From Nonomuraea indica (GTDB lineage: Bacteria; Actinomycetota; Actinomycetes; Streptosporangiales; Streptosporangiaceae), in NCBI RefSeq assembly GCF_002850745.1, contig NZ_KZ559480.1:115842-179841 (forward strand): DNA of 64,000 nucleotides, read 5' to 3'. This document shows, in pieces, positions 51,148 to 59,516 of this stretch (positions are counted from its first letter, which is position 1; each line of letters opens with the position of its first letter). The notes below the pieces were generated by a model, which ran no database searches, was not told the origin of the DNA, and saw only the letters and a list, made by a program, of their open reading frames with translations. Both the position numbers and the translations under genes were made by a program.

Positions 51148-51260
51148 TCAGGCGTCGCGCTTCTCGACCGCGGCGGCCTCCGGCTCCTCCAGGACCGCCT
51201 CGGGAAGGATCACCGTGCGGCGGGTCTTCGACGGCGGCGGTCCCGGCGAGCTCCAGGCCC
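51148..51260 (-). pseudogene. C-terminal fragment of an unidentified protein
   Basis: The minus strand reads a proline-rich stretch then KTRRTVILPEAVLEEPEAAA and EKRDA, ending with TGA at 51148. It has no start, and the upstream bases do not continue the sense. Composition looks like a genuine protein tail, so I read it as a gene remnant. The bases 51260-51329 carry diverged copies of a GACGCCCGCAGG-type unit. Confidence 0.35.
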
Positions 51261-51329
51261 AGACTGACGCCCGCAGGCCCGTTCGAGCCGACGCCCGCAG
51301 GGCCGCTCAGGTCAGTGCCCGCGGGCCGG

Positions 51330-51857
51330 TCAGGCCGACGCGCGCAGGGCGTGGATCGTCGCCAGGAGTTCGTCGCGGTTGTCGGCCGCCTTCATCCAGC
51401 CCGGCAGGCGCTCCAGCATGGTCTGCGACCCGGCCTGCTCCGGCCGCTCCCGCAGCCGGGCCCGGACGAACTCCTCCAGCAGGTCGAGGTGGGCGCCGTT
51501 GTAGGCCCACAGCGTCCGCCCGCCGCAGCACCGGCGGCGCAGCCACAGCGGCAGCCCGAAGTAGGGATCGTCCGGACCGCCGAGCCTGGGCACCACGAAC
51601 GGCCCGCCGCGGGTGAAGTAGGCGTCGCCCAGGCCGCTGCGCCACCCGCGTGGCGCCCACTCGGCGGTGTGGCCGCATCCGCCGCAGGTCAGCCGGTGCG
51701 GGGCGGTCAGCCATCCGACCGCGTGCCGGTGCGCGTCACGGTCGGCGGGCCGGACCGTGACCGCCGCCCGGCCGTCGCACCGGGGGCAGCGCACGAGGAT
51801 CTCGCGGGCGAAGTGCCACAGCCGCACGCCCGGATCACGGAACCGGCTCTCGCTCAT
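51330..51857 (-). CDS. Zinc-ribbon hypothetical protein
   Basis: The 175-aa protein has two CxxC pairs (VRCPRCDG, LTCGGCGH) that should form one zinc ribbon, then WLRRRCCGGRTLWAYN and a C-terminal helical region (MLERLPGWMKAADNRDEL). It resembles TFIIB-type zinc-finger hypothetical proteins found widely in actinomycetes. It stands alone, 42 bp from the CAP gene on the same strand. Function unknown. Confidence 0.8.
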   Translation of the reverse strand: MSESRFRDPGVRLWHFAREILVRCPRCDGRAAVTVRPADRDAHRHAVGWLTAPHRLTCGGCGHTAEWAPRGWRSGLGDAYFTRGGPFVVPRLGGPDDPYFGLPLWLRRRCCGGRTLWAYNGAHLDLLEEFVRARLRERPEQAGSQTMLERLPGWMKAADNRDELLATIHALRASA

Positions 51858-51899
51858 GCCCCATGGTCCCAGGTTCGCGCACGGCCGTGGCGGGTCGTG

Positions 51900-52487
51900 T
51901 CACCTGGCCGGGAGGACGTTCTCCCGGTAGGCGTCGGACACGTTGCCGGGGGCCTGGTAGACGCACAGCACGTAGGTCTCGTGGCCCCGGGCGCCCTGCC
52001 CGGCGGCCCGCGCGCAGCCCAGCCGCGTCGTGCCCTTCCAGACGACCTGGGTGAACAGGCCCGTGCGGGAGGAGAAGCCGGGCCGAGCGTAGTCGTAGGA
52101 CCGGCTGCCCTCGTACCAGTTGCGCACGCCGTCCGAGCAGGACGCCACCCGGCCGGACGGGGACGTCTGATACCAGTACTGGTTCTCGCCGTAGTCGGCG
52201 CTGAGCCCCCGGTGACCGCCCCGCAGCCCGTCGTACCTGGTGAGGTGGACGACCCGCTGCCTGGCGTAGGCGACGAGCGCCTGGTCGACCGTCAGCGCGG
52301 GCGCCTGGTGGCGGGCCCGCAGGCTGTTGTGGGCGGTGAGGCAGTCCTGGTGGAAGGCCGCGTCCATGCGGAGCGGCAGCGGCGGCCGGGCCCAGGCCGC
52401 GGCCGCGGGCCCGGCCACGGTCGCCAGCGTGGCGAGGGCGGTCACGGTCGTCGCCGTCCTGACAGTCAGGCCGAGGGGTCGGGGCAT
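51900..52487 (-). CDS. Secreted CAP/SCP-domain protein
   Basis: The 195-aa protein has a Sec signal (hydrophobic ATTVTALATLATVAGPAAAA) then the CAP domain: HNSLRARHQAPALTVDQAL, YGENQYWY, WYEGSRSYDY, GLFTQVVWKGTTRLGCARA and YVLCVYQAPGN. His and Glu of the cavity are present. GGAGACGAG precedes ATG 52487. CAP proteins act outside the cell, as lipid binders or proteases in some cases. It is divergent to the polysaccharide lyase. Confidence 0.9.
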   Translation of the reverse strand: MPRPLGLTVRTATTVTALATLATVAGPAAAAWARPPLPLRMDAAFHQDCLTAHNSLRARHQAPALTVDQALVAYARQRVVHLTRYDGLRGGHRGLSADYGENQYWYQTSPSGRVASCSDGVRNWYEGSRSYDYARPGFSSRTGLFTQVVWKGTTRLGCARAAGQGARGHETYVLCVYQAPGNVSDAYRENVLPAR

Positions 52488-52761
52488 CTCGTCTCCGTTC
52501 CGTGCGCGTCTCGGCCGGGCGTTGTGCCTGGTCAGTGGGGCGAGGCGCGAACAGATAGAAGATCTCAGCCCCGTGACGGCGCGACGATGTCGGCGGTGGA
52601 CAGCCTCCGGGGCGCGGATTTGCGGCGTGGCGTGTGTAACGGGCGCGCCCGTGCCCGCAGAGTCCGGGCACAGGCGGCATACCCCCGCGAACGACCGCTG
52701 CCGGAACGGACGGCGGGTGCGGGTGCGCGGGCCTGGTGTCCGCGTGCCGATCCAGGAGATC

Positions 52762-55305
52762 ATGTCGGTTGGCAGATCCCCCACCGGCCTGGAGCCCGCC
52801 GTGCCGCATATTTCCCGTCGCCAGGTTCTCTCCCTTCTCCCCGCGGCCGGTCTGGCCGCCTGGGCCTCCCCCGTACGCGCCGCGACCGGAGTCGATCACG
52901 CGCGGCTGCTCGCCAACACCGTGGCGATCTTCGCGGGCACCCCCGAGGTCAACGCCCGGCCCGAGGTGGCCGGCAAGCTGGCGGCGATCCTCAGGACCGC
53001 CAGGCAACGGCTCGCCGCCATGGACCAGGCCGGCGACGGCGAGTTGTTCTCCGGCCTGCGCCTCGGCACCGACGACGCCAACCTGCGGCTCGCCTTCCAG
53101 TACCTGTACGAGATCGCGCTCGCGACCCGTACACCGGGCGGCGAGCTCGACGGGGACGCGAGCGCCCAGCGGCGGGTCGTCGACGGCCTGCTGTGGCTGC
53201 ACGAGCGTCACCTCCAGGACCAGTCGGCGGGCTACTACGGCAACTGGCACAACTGGGAGATCGGCATCCCCACCCACGTGAGCAGGACACTCGTCCTGCT
53301 GGCCGACCGGGTGCGGGAGGTGCGGCCCGACCTGACGGCGACCTACATCGCCTCGATGGACGCCTACCTGCGCAACGGCAAGAACGGCGACGTCGATCTC
53401 GACTCGCGCTTCCACACCGGGGCCAACCTGGCCGACATCACCGCCAACCGGATGCTGCAGGGCGCCCTCACCGGCGACGACGCGCGGGTCGGCAAGGCCA
53501 TCGCCGACCAGGCCACCGTGTTCGCCACCATCGACCCCTACCGCCTCCGGCACGGGGTGACCGACGGCTACTACCGCGACGGCTCCTTCATCCAGCACCA
53601 TTCGGTCGCCTACACCGGCTCCTACGGGCGCATCCTGCTGACCCGGGTCGTCCAGACGCTCAAGATGCTCCAGGGCGTCACGAGCGGCGGCGCGACCGAC
53701 CTCGCAGGCGTGGTGTACGGCTGGGTCGCCGACGGGTTCGCCCCGCTGATCTTCGAGGGCTGGATGATGGAGATCGTCAAGGGGCGGGCGGTCTCCCGCA
53801 CCACGACCGGCTACGCCGACGTCGGGCTGATCGTGGAGGCCATCGCCGACCTGGCCGACCATGTCGAGGGCGCGGGCGCTCTCGCCCTGAAGAAGTACGC
53901 CAAGTTCCTGCCGGGCGTCGACACGGCCGCCTTCGTCTCCCCGGTGAGCATCGCGCGTTACTCGGCCATCCGCGCCGACCCCGCCATCCCGGCCGCCGAC
54001 CTGAACCCGCCCGAGCGCTGCGTGGCGTTCAACGCCATGGACCGGACCGTGCACCGGCGCCCCGGCTACGCCTTCGCCCTGGCGCGCAGCTCCGAACGGA
54101 TCAGCAAGTACGAGTACATGAACGGCGAGAACCTCATGCCGTGGTTCCAGGGCGACGGCGCGTACTACCTCTACCTGGCGGGCGAGGACCAGCGTGAGGT
54201 CTACGGCGTCGACTACTACACGACCGTGTCCCCGTACCGGCTGGCCGGGGTCACCGCGCCGGTGGAGGAGCGGCGGACGGTGCCCGAGCTGTACGGCCGG
54301 TTCTGGTACGACAACCCCGGCCATCCGCTGAACTTCACGTCCTCCTCCGAGTCCCAGAACACCTACGTGTACTTCCCCCGCGCCGGCAACGCCTTCTCCG
54401 GCGGCGCGACGCTCGGCGCTTACGGCGTGGCCGGCATGGTGCAGTCGGACGACGCGGCCTGGACCGCCAAGCAGGCGGGCACCCTGCCCGGCGACTTCGT
54501 CGCCTACCGGAACGCCCGCGCGACCAAGTCGTGGTTCATGCTCGACGACGAAATCGTGGTGCTGGCCGCGAACGTCGCCGGGCAGGGCGGCCGCGCGGCG
54601 ACGACCACGGTGGACAGCCGCATCGCCGCCCCCGGCGACGTGATCGCCCTTACCGGCGAGGGCTGGGACGGCGCGGCCTGGCAGGCGGGCGACACCACGC
54701 CGCCCCGCTGGCTGCGCTACGCCAACGGCACCCGTCGTAGCGCTGTCGGCTACGCCTTCCTCACCAGGCAGCCCGTAACGGCCGGGCTGGAGACCGTGAC
54801 CCGCAGCCGCCGGGTCGTCCGTGCGGCCAACCCCGACACCGGCGTGACCAAGAACGTCTTCACCGCCACGATCGACCACCCCGCCGCCGGAGAGGTCTCC
54901 GCCGTCGCCTACGCCCTGGTGCCGGGCGCCACCGAGGCCGGCCTGCGCCGTTACGCGCGCGGCCCGCTGACCGTGCTGGCCAACAACCGGCACGTGCAGG
55001 CGATCAGGCACGAGACCCTCGGGATCGTCGCCGCCAACGTCTTCACCGACGGCCCGCACCACGCCGGACGCCTGCTCGTCGACGGCCCCGCCTCGGTCAT
55101 CGTCAGGTACGGCGAGCGCACCGCCGTCGCCCTGTCGGACCCCACGACGAAACGCGACCGCGTCACCGTCCTCCTGCGCGGCGCGCCCCTCCGGCTCGTC
55201 ACGGCCGACGACGGGGTGACGGTGCGGCAGGTGCCGGGCGGCACCCTGGTGCAGGCGGCGACACGACACGCGCACGGCCGGACCTTCACCGCGACCCTGC
55301 GCTGA
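52762..55305 (+). CDS. Polysaccharide lyase family 8 (hyaluronate/chondroitin/xanthan lyase type)
   Basis: The 847-aa enzyme has a twin-arginine signal (SRRQVL, RR at 19-20), so it is probably Tat-exported. The alpha/alpha toroid carries N222 in TGANLAD, H279 in SFIQHHS and Y288 in TGSYG, the His-Tyr 9-residue spacing of family 8. SERISKYEYMNGEN supplies the Arg/Glu pair. C-terminal beta-sandwich domains follow. AGGAGAT precedes ATG 52762. It cleaves uronic-acid polysaccharides by beta-elimination; exact polymer unknown. Confidence 0.9.
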   Translation: MSVGRSPTGLEPAVPHISRRQVLSLLPAAGLAAWASPVRAATGVDHARLLANTVAIFAGTPEVNARPEVAGKLAAILRTARQRLAAMDQAGDGELFSGLRLGTDDANLRLAFQYLYEIALATRTPGGELDGDASAQRRVVDGLLWLHERHLQDQSAGYYGNWHNWEIGIPTHVSRTLVLLADRVREVRPDLTATYIASMDAYLRNGKNGDVDLDSRFHTGANLADITANRMLQGALTGDDARVGKAIADQATVFATIDPYRLRHGVTDGYYRDGSFIQHHSVAYTGSYGRILLTRVVQTLKMLQGVTSGGATDLAGVVYGWVADGFAPLIFEGWMMEIVKGRAVSRTTTGYADVGLIVEAIADLADHVEGAGALALKKYAKFLPGVDTAAFVSPVSIARYSAIRADPAIPAADLNPPERCVAFNAMDRTVHRRPGYAFALARSSERISKYEYMNGENLMPWFQGDGAYYLYLAGEDQREVYGVDYYTTVSPYRLAGVTAPVEERRTVPELYGRFWYDNPGHPLNFTSSSESQNTYVYFPRAGNAFSGGATLGAYGVAGMVQSDDAAWTAKQAGTLPGDFVAYRNARATKSWFMLDDEIVVLAANVAGQGGRAATTTVDSRIAAPGDVIALTGEGWDGAAWQAGDTTPPRWLRYANGTRRSAVGYAFLTRQPVTAGLETVTRSRRVVRAANPDTGVTKNVFTATIDHPAAGEVSAVAYALVPGATEAGLRRYARGPLTVLANNRHVQAIRHETLGIVAANVFTDGPHHAGRLLVDGPASVIVRYGERTAVALSDPTTKRDRVTVLLRGAPLRLVTADDGVTVRQVPGGTLVQAATRHAHGRTFTATLR

Positions 55306-55371
55306 CCCGCCCACGCCGCCCCGGAAGCCGTCGCGTCCCCGGCAACCCACGCCTCAGCAACGCACACCCGC

Positions 55372-55420
55372 AGCGCACCCCTGAGCAACCCACGCCCCCA
55401 GGAGCGCACCCCTGAGCAAC
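55372..55420. repeat. Short direct repeats after the lyase gene
   Basis: The 18-bp AGCGCACCCCTGAGCAAC occurs exactly at 55372-55389 and 55403-55420, embedded in a run of GCAACGCAC-like units from about 55340 to 55440. It has the look of local slippage expansion. Confidence 0.6.
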
Positions 55421-55461
55421 GCACGCCTCGGCAACGCACCCGTCGGCGCCCGAGGCGTGCG
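55420..55461. terminator. Bidirectional hairpin between convergent lyase and BtrH-like genes
   Basis: Perfect 12-bp arms CGCACGCCTCGG (55420-55431) and CCGAGGCGTGCG (55450-55461) surround an 18-nt loop. It lies between two converging stops. Confidence 0.7.
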
Positions 55462-55546
55462 GCGCTTCCTCCAGGTATGCGTTGTCTCCACCGGACGAGC
55501 CGATGGCCGCGGGCGTCCGGCGGGGCGGTGGCCGTCGGAGCCCTGA

Positions 55547-56536
55547 TCAGGGCTGCATCCGGCTCAACGCCCGCATGGCGTCTCGCTCGATGCGTGAAAG
55601 GTCGTGGAGGAGGGCTCCGGCCTGCTCCAGGTGGGCCGCGTCGCCGCTCTCCCCGGCCTTGGCGATCAAGGTGGCCACGTCCGTCCACAGCGTGGCGGCC
55701 TCGCCGTACAGCCGATGGCCGGTGCGGAGGTCGTCGTCGTCGATCAGCTCGGCGCACTCCCCGAGGAAGTCGCGATAGAGGGCGCGGAACAGGGAACCAC
55801 CGGTGCCGCCCTTCTCCATGAGCAGGGCCGCCCGCGCCAGGTCGCCCTGCGGGTCGTCCGTGCGGCCGAGCCACTGGGGCACCAGGCCGGCGGCCTTGGC
55901 GATGCCGCGATGGCCGAGGTTGGCGATGGGGGCGGCGAGGAAGGCGTCGGCGCACGCCCTGATGGCGGGGATGATCTGCTCCACCCAGCCGGACGGCCGC
56001 GCGGGCGCGGTGATGGTGAACGATCGGTGCCTGGCCGTCATCGGGCCGCGCTCGGCCCTCGCCCTGGCCAGGCCGGCCAGTCCGGTGCGCACCGCTCCTC
56101 CCTGCTGCTCGGTGTCCACCAGGTAGGCGTCGTGCTCGTCGTAGCCGTACATCGCGACGACATGACCGCCGAAATGGACCTTGGTGCGGAAGTAGTCGAG
56201 GTGGTAGCAGTCGAGCTGGAGGCCGACGGGCCGTCCGGCGTCGATGGCGGCCGACACGTTGCGCCAGGCCTTGCCGGGCGAGGTGGTCTCCTCCACCCGC
56301 AGCGTCAGCCCCAGCCTGGCGGCCAGGTTCTTCGTGAGCTCGAAGGGCTTGACCCGGCCGCCGAGGAAGGGGAAGGGCATGTTCCTGCTGTCCCAGTAGA
56401 CGAAGGACAGGCCCGAGGCGAGCCCGAACAGCATGGGCTCGGACAGGTCGAGCCCCTCGTGCCGCAGGAGCACGCCCAACGCCGTCGTCTCGCAGTGCTG
56501 CATGCCGCGAGCCTGGATGTCCTTCACGATGGTCAT
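55547..56536 (-). CDS. BtrH N-terminal-domain protein (C39/papain-like fold)
   Basis: The 329-aa protein has C15 in MQHCETTALGVLL, H125 in HFGGHVVAMYGYD and D141 in AYLVDTEQ, a Cys-His-Asp triad as in BtrH (butirosin acyltransferase) and C39-like peptidases. The C-terminal half is a helical DUF4872-like domain. It may transfer an acyl group from a carrier protein or process a peptide; no carrier or biosynthetic genes are adjacent, so the role is open. Confidence 0.85.
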   Translation of the reverse strand: MTIVKDIQARGMQHCETTALGVLLRHEGLDLSEPMLFGLASGLSFVYWDSRNMPFPFLGGRVKPFELTKNLAARLGLTLRVEETTSPGKAWRNVSAAIDAGRPVGLQLDCYHLDYFRTKVHFGGHVVAMYGYDEHDAYLVDTEQQGGAVRTGLAGLARARAERGPMTARHRSFTITAPARPSGWVEQIIPAIRACADAFLAAPIANLGHRGIAKAAGLVPQWLGRTDDPQGDLARAALLMEKGGTGGSLFRALYRDFLGECAELIDDDDLRTGHRLYGEAATLWTDVATLIAKAGESGDAAHLEQAGALLHDLSRIERDAMRALSRMQP

Positions 56537-56661
56537 GCGTCGCTTCCCTCCACGAACGGCCGATCAACGGGTGCTGGGCCGGCGCCGGTCGGCGGTGACG
56601 CCCGGCGTCCCCGTCCAGCTTGAGGTCTCCCACGAGGGGAAGGTCCAGCCGCCGGCGTGGT

Positions 56662-57327
56662 TCAACGGCCGGCGGTGACGCGGTACCCCACTCCGGGCGT
56701 GGTGGTGATGACCGGCGGCTCGCCGAGCTTGCGGCGCAGCCGGCCGACGGTGACCGTGACGGTGTTGGTCAGGGGGTTGGCGTACTCGTCCCACACCTGT
56801 TCGAGCAGGTCCTCGGCGCTGAGGAACGCGGGGGCGGCGCGGAGGAGGGCCTCCAGCACGGCGAACTCCTTGACCGACAGATCCAGGTGACGGCCGTCGC
56901 GGGTGGCGATGCGGCGCAGCGGGTCGAGCGCGATGCCCCCCGCGCGCAGCGTGCGGGAGCGGGCGGCGGGCTGCCGGCGGGCCAGGGAGCGGATGCGCAG
57001 CACCAGTTCGGGGAAGTGGAAGGGCTTGCCCAGGTAGTCGTCGGCTCCCAGGGTCAGGCCGGTGACCCGGTCGGCGGGCGAGTCGGCCGCGGTCAGCATG
57101 AGGACCATGACGCGGTCGTCGCGTTCGGCGATCATCTGGCAGAGCGTGTCACCATGGATGCCCGGAATGTCGCGGTCGAGGACGATCACGTCGTAGGCGT
57201 TGACGTCGAGCTTGGCGGCGGCCTCCAGGCCGTCGTGGGCCACGTCCACGGCCATGCCCTGATCGCTCAGCCCTTCGGCCAGCACGGCGGCCAGGGCACG
57301 GGCGTCCTCCACCACCAGCACCCTCAC
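56662..57327 (-). CDS. OmpR-family response regulator
   Basis: The 221-aa protein has a receiver domain with acidic pocket E7-D8, phospho-acceptor D51 in VIVLDRDIPG and Lys in LGKPFHF, then a winged-helix DNA-binding domain (DLSVKEFAVLEALLRA, VTVTVGRLRRKLGEP). GTG 57327 overlaps the following kinase frame's stop (GTGA). It pairs with the kinase and is adjacent to an ABC-2 cassette it probably regulates. Confidence 0.93.
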   Translation of the reverse strand: MRVLVVEDARALAAVLAEGLSDQGMAVDVAHDGLEAAAKLDVNAYDVIVLDRDIPGIHGDTLCQMIAERDDRVMVLMLTAADSPADRVTGLTLGADDYLGKPFHFPELVLRIRSLARRQPAARSRTLRAGGIALDPLRRIATRDGRHLDLSVKEFAVLEALLRAAPAFLSAEDLLEQVWDEYANPLTNTVTVTVGRLRRKLGEPPVITTTPGVGYRVTAGR

Positions 57328-58511
57328 GCCGGGACTCCCGCCGGCACGGCGGCCGAGGGCAGCGAGACGGCGACCCGGAGTCCGCCTGCCGGCCGGGCCC
57401 GCAGGTCGAGGGCGCCGCCGTGCGCCGCGGCGACGGCCGCGACGATCGACAGGCCGAGCCCGGAGCCGTCGCCGGTGCGGGTGCGGTCGGCGCCGAGCCG
57501 CTGGAAGGGCCGGGCGAGGCGCTCGACCTCCTCCTGGTCGAGGACGCGCCCGCCGGTCTCGACGACGAGCTGCGCCGTCGTGCCGTCGTCGGCGGCGGCC
57601 AGCCGGATCCAGCCGCCGTCGTGGTTGTGCGTGACGGCGTTGCCGATCACGTTGTCGATCATGCGGGTAAGGAGCGTCACGTCGCCCCGCGTCCACGCCC
57701 CGTCGGCGACGGCGTCCGCGGAGTGGACGGTGAGCCGTCTCGCGGCGATCTCGGCGGAACGGACGTCCAGGGCCGCGGTCGCCAGGCGGCCGAGCGAGAG
57801 CGTCGTGCGGTCGGCCGGGGAGCCGTGCTGGGCGCGGGCCAGCATGAGAAGGCCGTCGAGCAGCCGGTCGACCTGGTCGAGCTCGGTGCGGAGCCGGCCG
57901 GCCAGGGCCGCGGTCTGCTCCGGCACCGGGTCGGGCTTGGCCAGGGCCACGTCCAGGGACGCCCGCATGGTGGCCAGCGGGGTGCGCAGCTCGTGGGAGG
58001 CGTTGGCGACGAACCGGCGCTGCGCGGCGAACGAGCCCTCCAGTCGTTCCAGCAGTTCGTCGATGGTGTCGGCGAGGTTCTTGACCTCGTCGTCCGGGCC
58101 TTGCACGGCCAGCCGCTCGTTCAGGTTGTCGGCGGTGATCCGGCGGGTCGTCGCCGTGATCACCCGTAGCGGGCGCAGCGCCCGCCCCGCGATGACCCGG
58201 CCCAGCACGACCGACGCCACGCCCATGACCGCGAGCGCGACCGCCGAGCCGATCAGCACCTGACGTGACTGCGCCGCGTGGCTGTCCGACAGCCGGGCCT
58301 GCAGCCATGCGATGCGCTCGGCGGCGGCGGCGAGCGTGGCCGGGTCGGCCGGCGAGGGCCCGGCAGGTCCGGACTCGCTCGTCCGGGTGCCGCCGAGGCC
58401 GACGAGATTGGCGATGGCCAGCGCTCCGGTCCCGGACAGCAGGAACATCACACCGTACAGAACGGTGAGGCGCAGTCGTGCGGTGCGCGCGGGGCGTCGC
58501 CACGTTCTCAT
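57324..58511 (-). CDS. Sensor histidine kinase
   Basis: The 395-aa kinase has TM1 at about 15-38 and TM2 at about 86-105 with a short outer loop, then a HAMP domain, H173 in the H-box ASHELRTPLATM, N-box NVIGNAVTHN and G-box GDGSGLGLSI. Start 58511 has GGAGG close by; 58523 is an alternative. It is translationally coupled to the response regulator and divergent to the ABC cassette at 58599. Confidence 0.92.
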   Translation of the reverse strand: MRTWRRPARTARLRLTVLYGVMFLLSGTGALAIANLVGLGGTRTSESGPAGPSPADPATLAAAAERIAWLQARLSDSHAAQSRQVLIGSAVALAVMGVASVVLGRVIAGRALRPLRVITATTRRITADNLNERLAVQGPDDEVKNLADTIDELLERLEGSFAAQRRFVANASHELRTPLATMRASLDVALAKPDPVPEQTAALAGRLRTELDQVDRLLDGLLMLARAQHGSPADRTTLSLGRLATAALDVRSAEIAARRLTVHSADAVADGAWTRGDVTLLTRMIDNVIGNAVTHNHDGGWIRLAAADDGTTAQLVVETGGRVLDQEEVERLARPFQRLGADRTRTGDGSGLGLSIVAAVAAAHGGALDLRARPAGGLRVAVSLPSAAVPAGVPA

Positions 58512-58598
58512 GCCCTCCAGCATGCCGTGCCGGCCCTAACAGCGATGTGACAGCCTTCGTTCGGCCCGTGTTAGCGGTGGGTCCGTACAACCGACCGC

Positions 58599-59516
58599 AT
58601 GAAGACGACCATCGAAGTCAGCGGGTTGCGCAAACGGTTCGGCCCGGTCCTGGCGCTGGACGGCATGTCGTTCACCGTGCTGCCGGGCCGCGTGACCGGT
58701 TTCGTCGGCCCGAACGGGGCGGGCAAGTCCACCACGATGCGGGTGATCCTCGGCCTGGACGCGGCCGACGAGGGCCGCGCGCTGATCGGCGGGCGCCCGT
58801 ACCGGAGCCTGCGCACCCCGCTGCGCCACGTCGGCGCGCTGCTCGACGCGGGCGCGCTGCAGCCGGGCCGCACCGCGCGCAACCACCTGCTGTGGCTGGC
58901 CCACTCCCAGGGCCTCGGCTCCGGCCGGGTGGACGAGGTGCTGGACCTGGTGGGGCTGGCCACGGCGGCCCGCCGCCGGGCGGGCGGCTTCTCGCTGGGC
59001 ATGCGGCAGCGGCTCGGCATCGCGGCCGCCCTGCTCGGCGACCCACCGGTGCTCCTGCTGGACGAACCGGTCAACGGCCTGGACCCCGAGGGCATCGTGT
59101 GGATGCGCGGCCTGCTGCGCTCGCTGGCCGGCGAGGGGCGTGCCGTGCTGGTGTCCAGCCATCTGATGGGCGAGCTGGAGGGCACCGCCGACCATCTCGT
59201 GGTGGTGGGCGAGGGCCGTGTCATCGCCGACACCGGCGTGGCCGAACTGATCACGGCCGCCTCCCGCGGCCGGGTCACGCTGCGGACGCCGACCCCGTCG
59301 GCGGCGATTCCGGCGCTGCGCGACGGCGGCGCGGCCGTGGACGTGACGGACGGCGGCGCCCTCGCCGTCTCGGGACTGCCGTCGGAGCGCGTCGTGGCGC
59401 TCCTGAACGCGAACGGGGTGCCGTTCTCCGAGGTGGCGGCGCATCGCGTGACGCTGGAGCAGGCCTACCTGGACCTCACCGGCGCACCGGCCGGACACCG
59501 GGAGGCGGCCCGATGA
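58599..59516 (+). CDS. ABC transporter ATP-binding protein
   Basis: The 305-aa ATPase has Walker A GPNGAGKST at 37-45, signature FSLGMRQRL and Walker B LLLDEPVNGLDPEG. The C-terminal 80 residues form the DrrA-like extension common in drug or bacteriocin exporters. It overlaps the first permease gene (ATGA) and begins 88 bp from the kinase start in the opposite direction. Likely induced by the two-component system. Confidence 0.93.
   Translation: MKTTIEVSGLRKRFGPVLALDGMSFTVLPGRVTGFVGPNGAGKSTTMRVILGLDAADEGRALIGGRPYRSLRTPLRHVGALLDAGALQPGRTARNHLLWLAHSQGLGSGRVDEVLDLVGLATAARRRAGGFSLGMRQRLGIAAALLGDPPVLLLDEPVNGLDPEGIVWMRGLLRSLAGEGRAVLVSSHLMGELEGTADHLVVVGEGRVIADTGVAELITAASRGRVTLRTPTPSAAIPALRDGGAAVDVTDGGALAVSGLPSERVVALLNANGVPFSEVAAHRVTLEQAYLDLTGAPAGHREAAR

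Noticed and set aside
51835..55350. An 1171-codon minus-strand frame opposite the polysaccharide lyase
   Set aside because: Antisense of a well-supported enzyme; Gly/Val/His-rich composition without motifs, typical GC-driven open frame.
55335..55440. CRISPR array after the lyase gene
   Set aside because: Only two exact 18-bp copies with a 13-bp spacer and other partial units; no cas genes. Simple slippage repeat.
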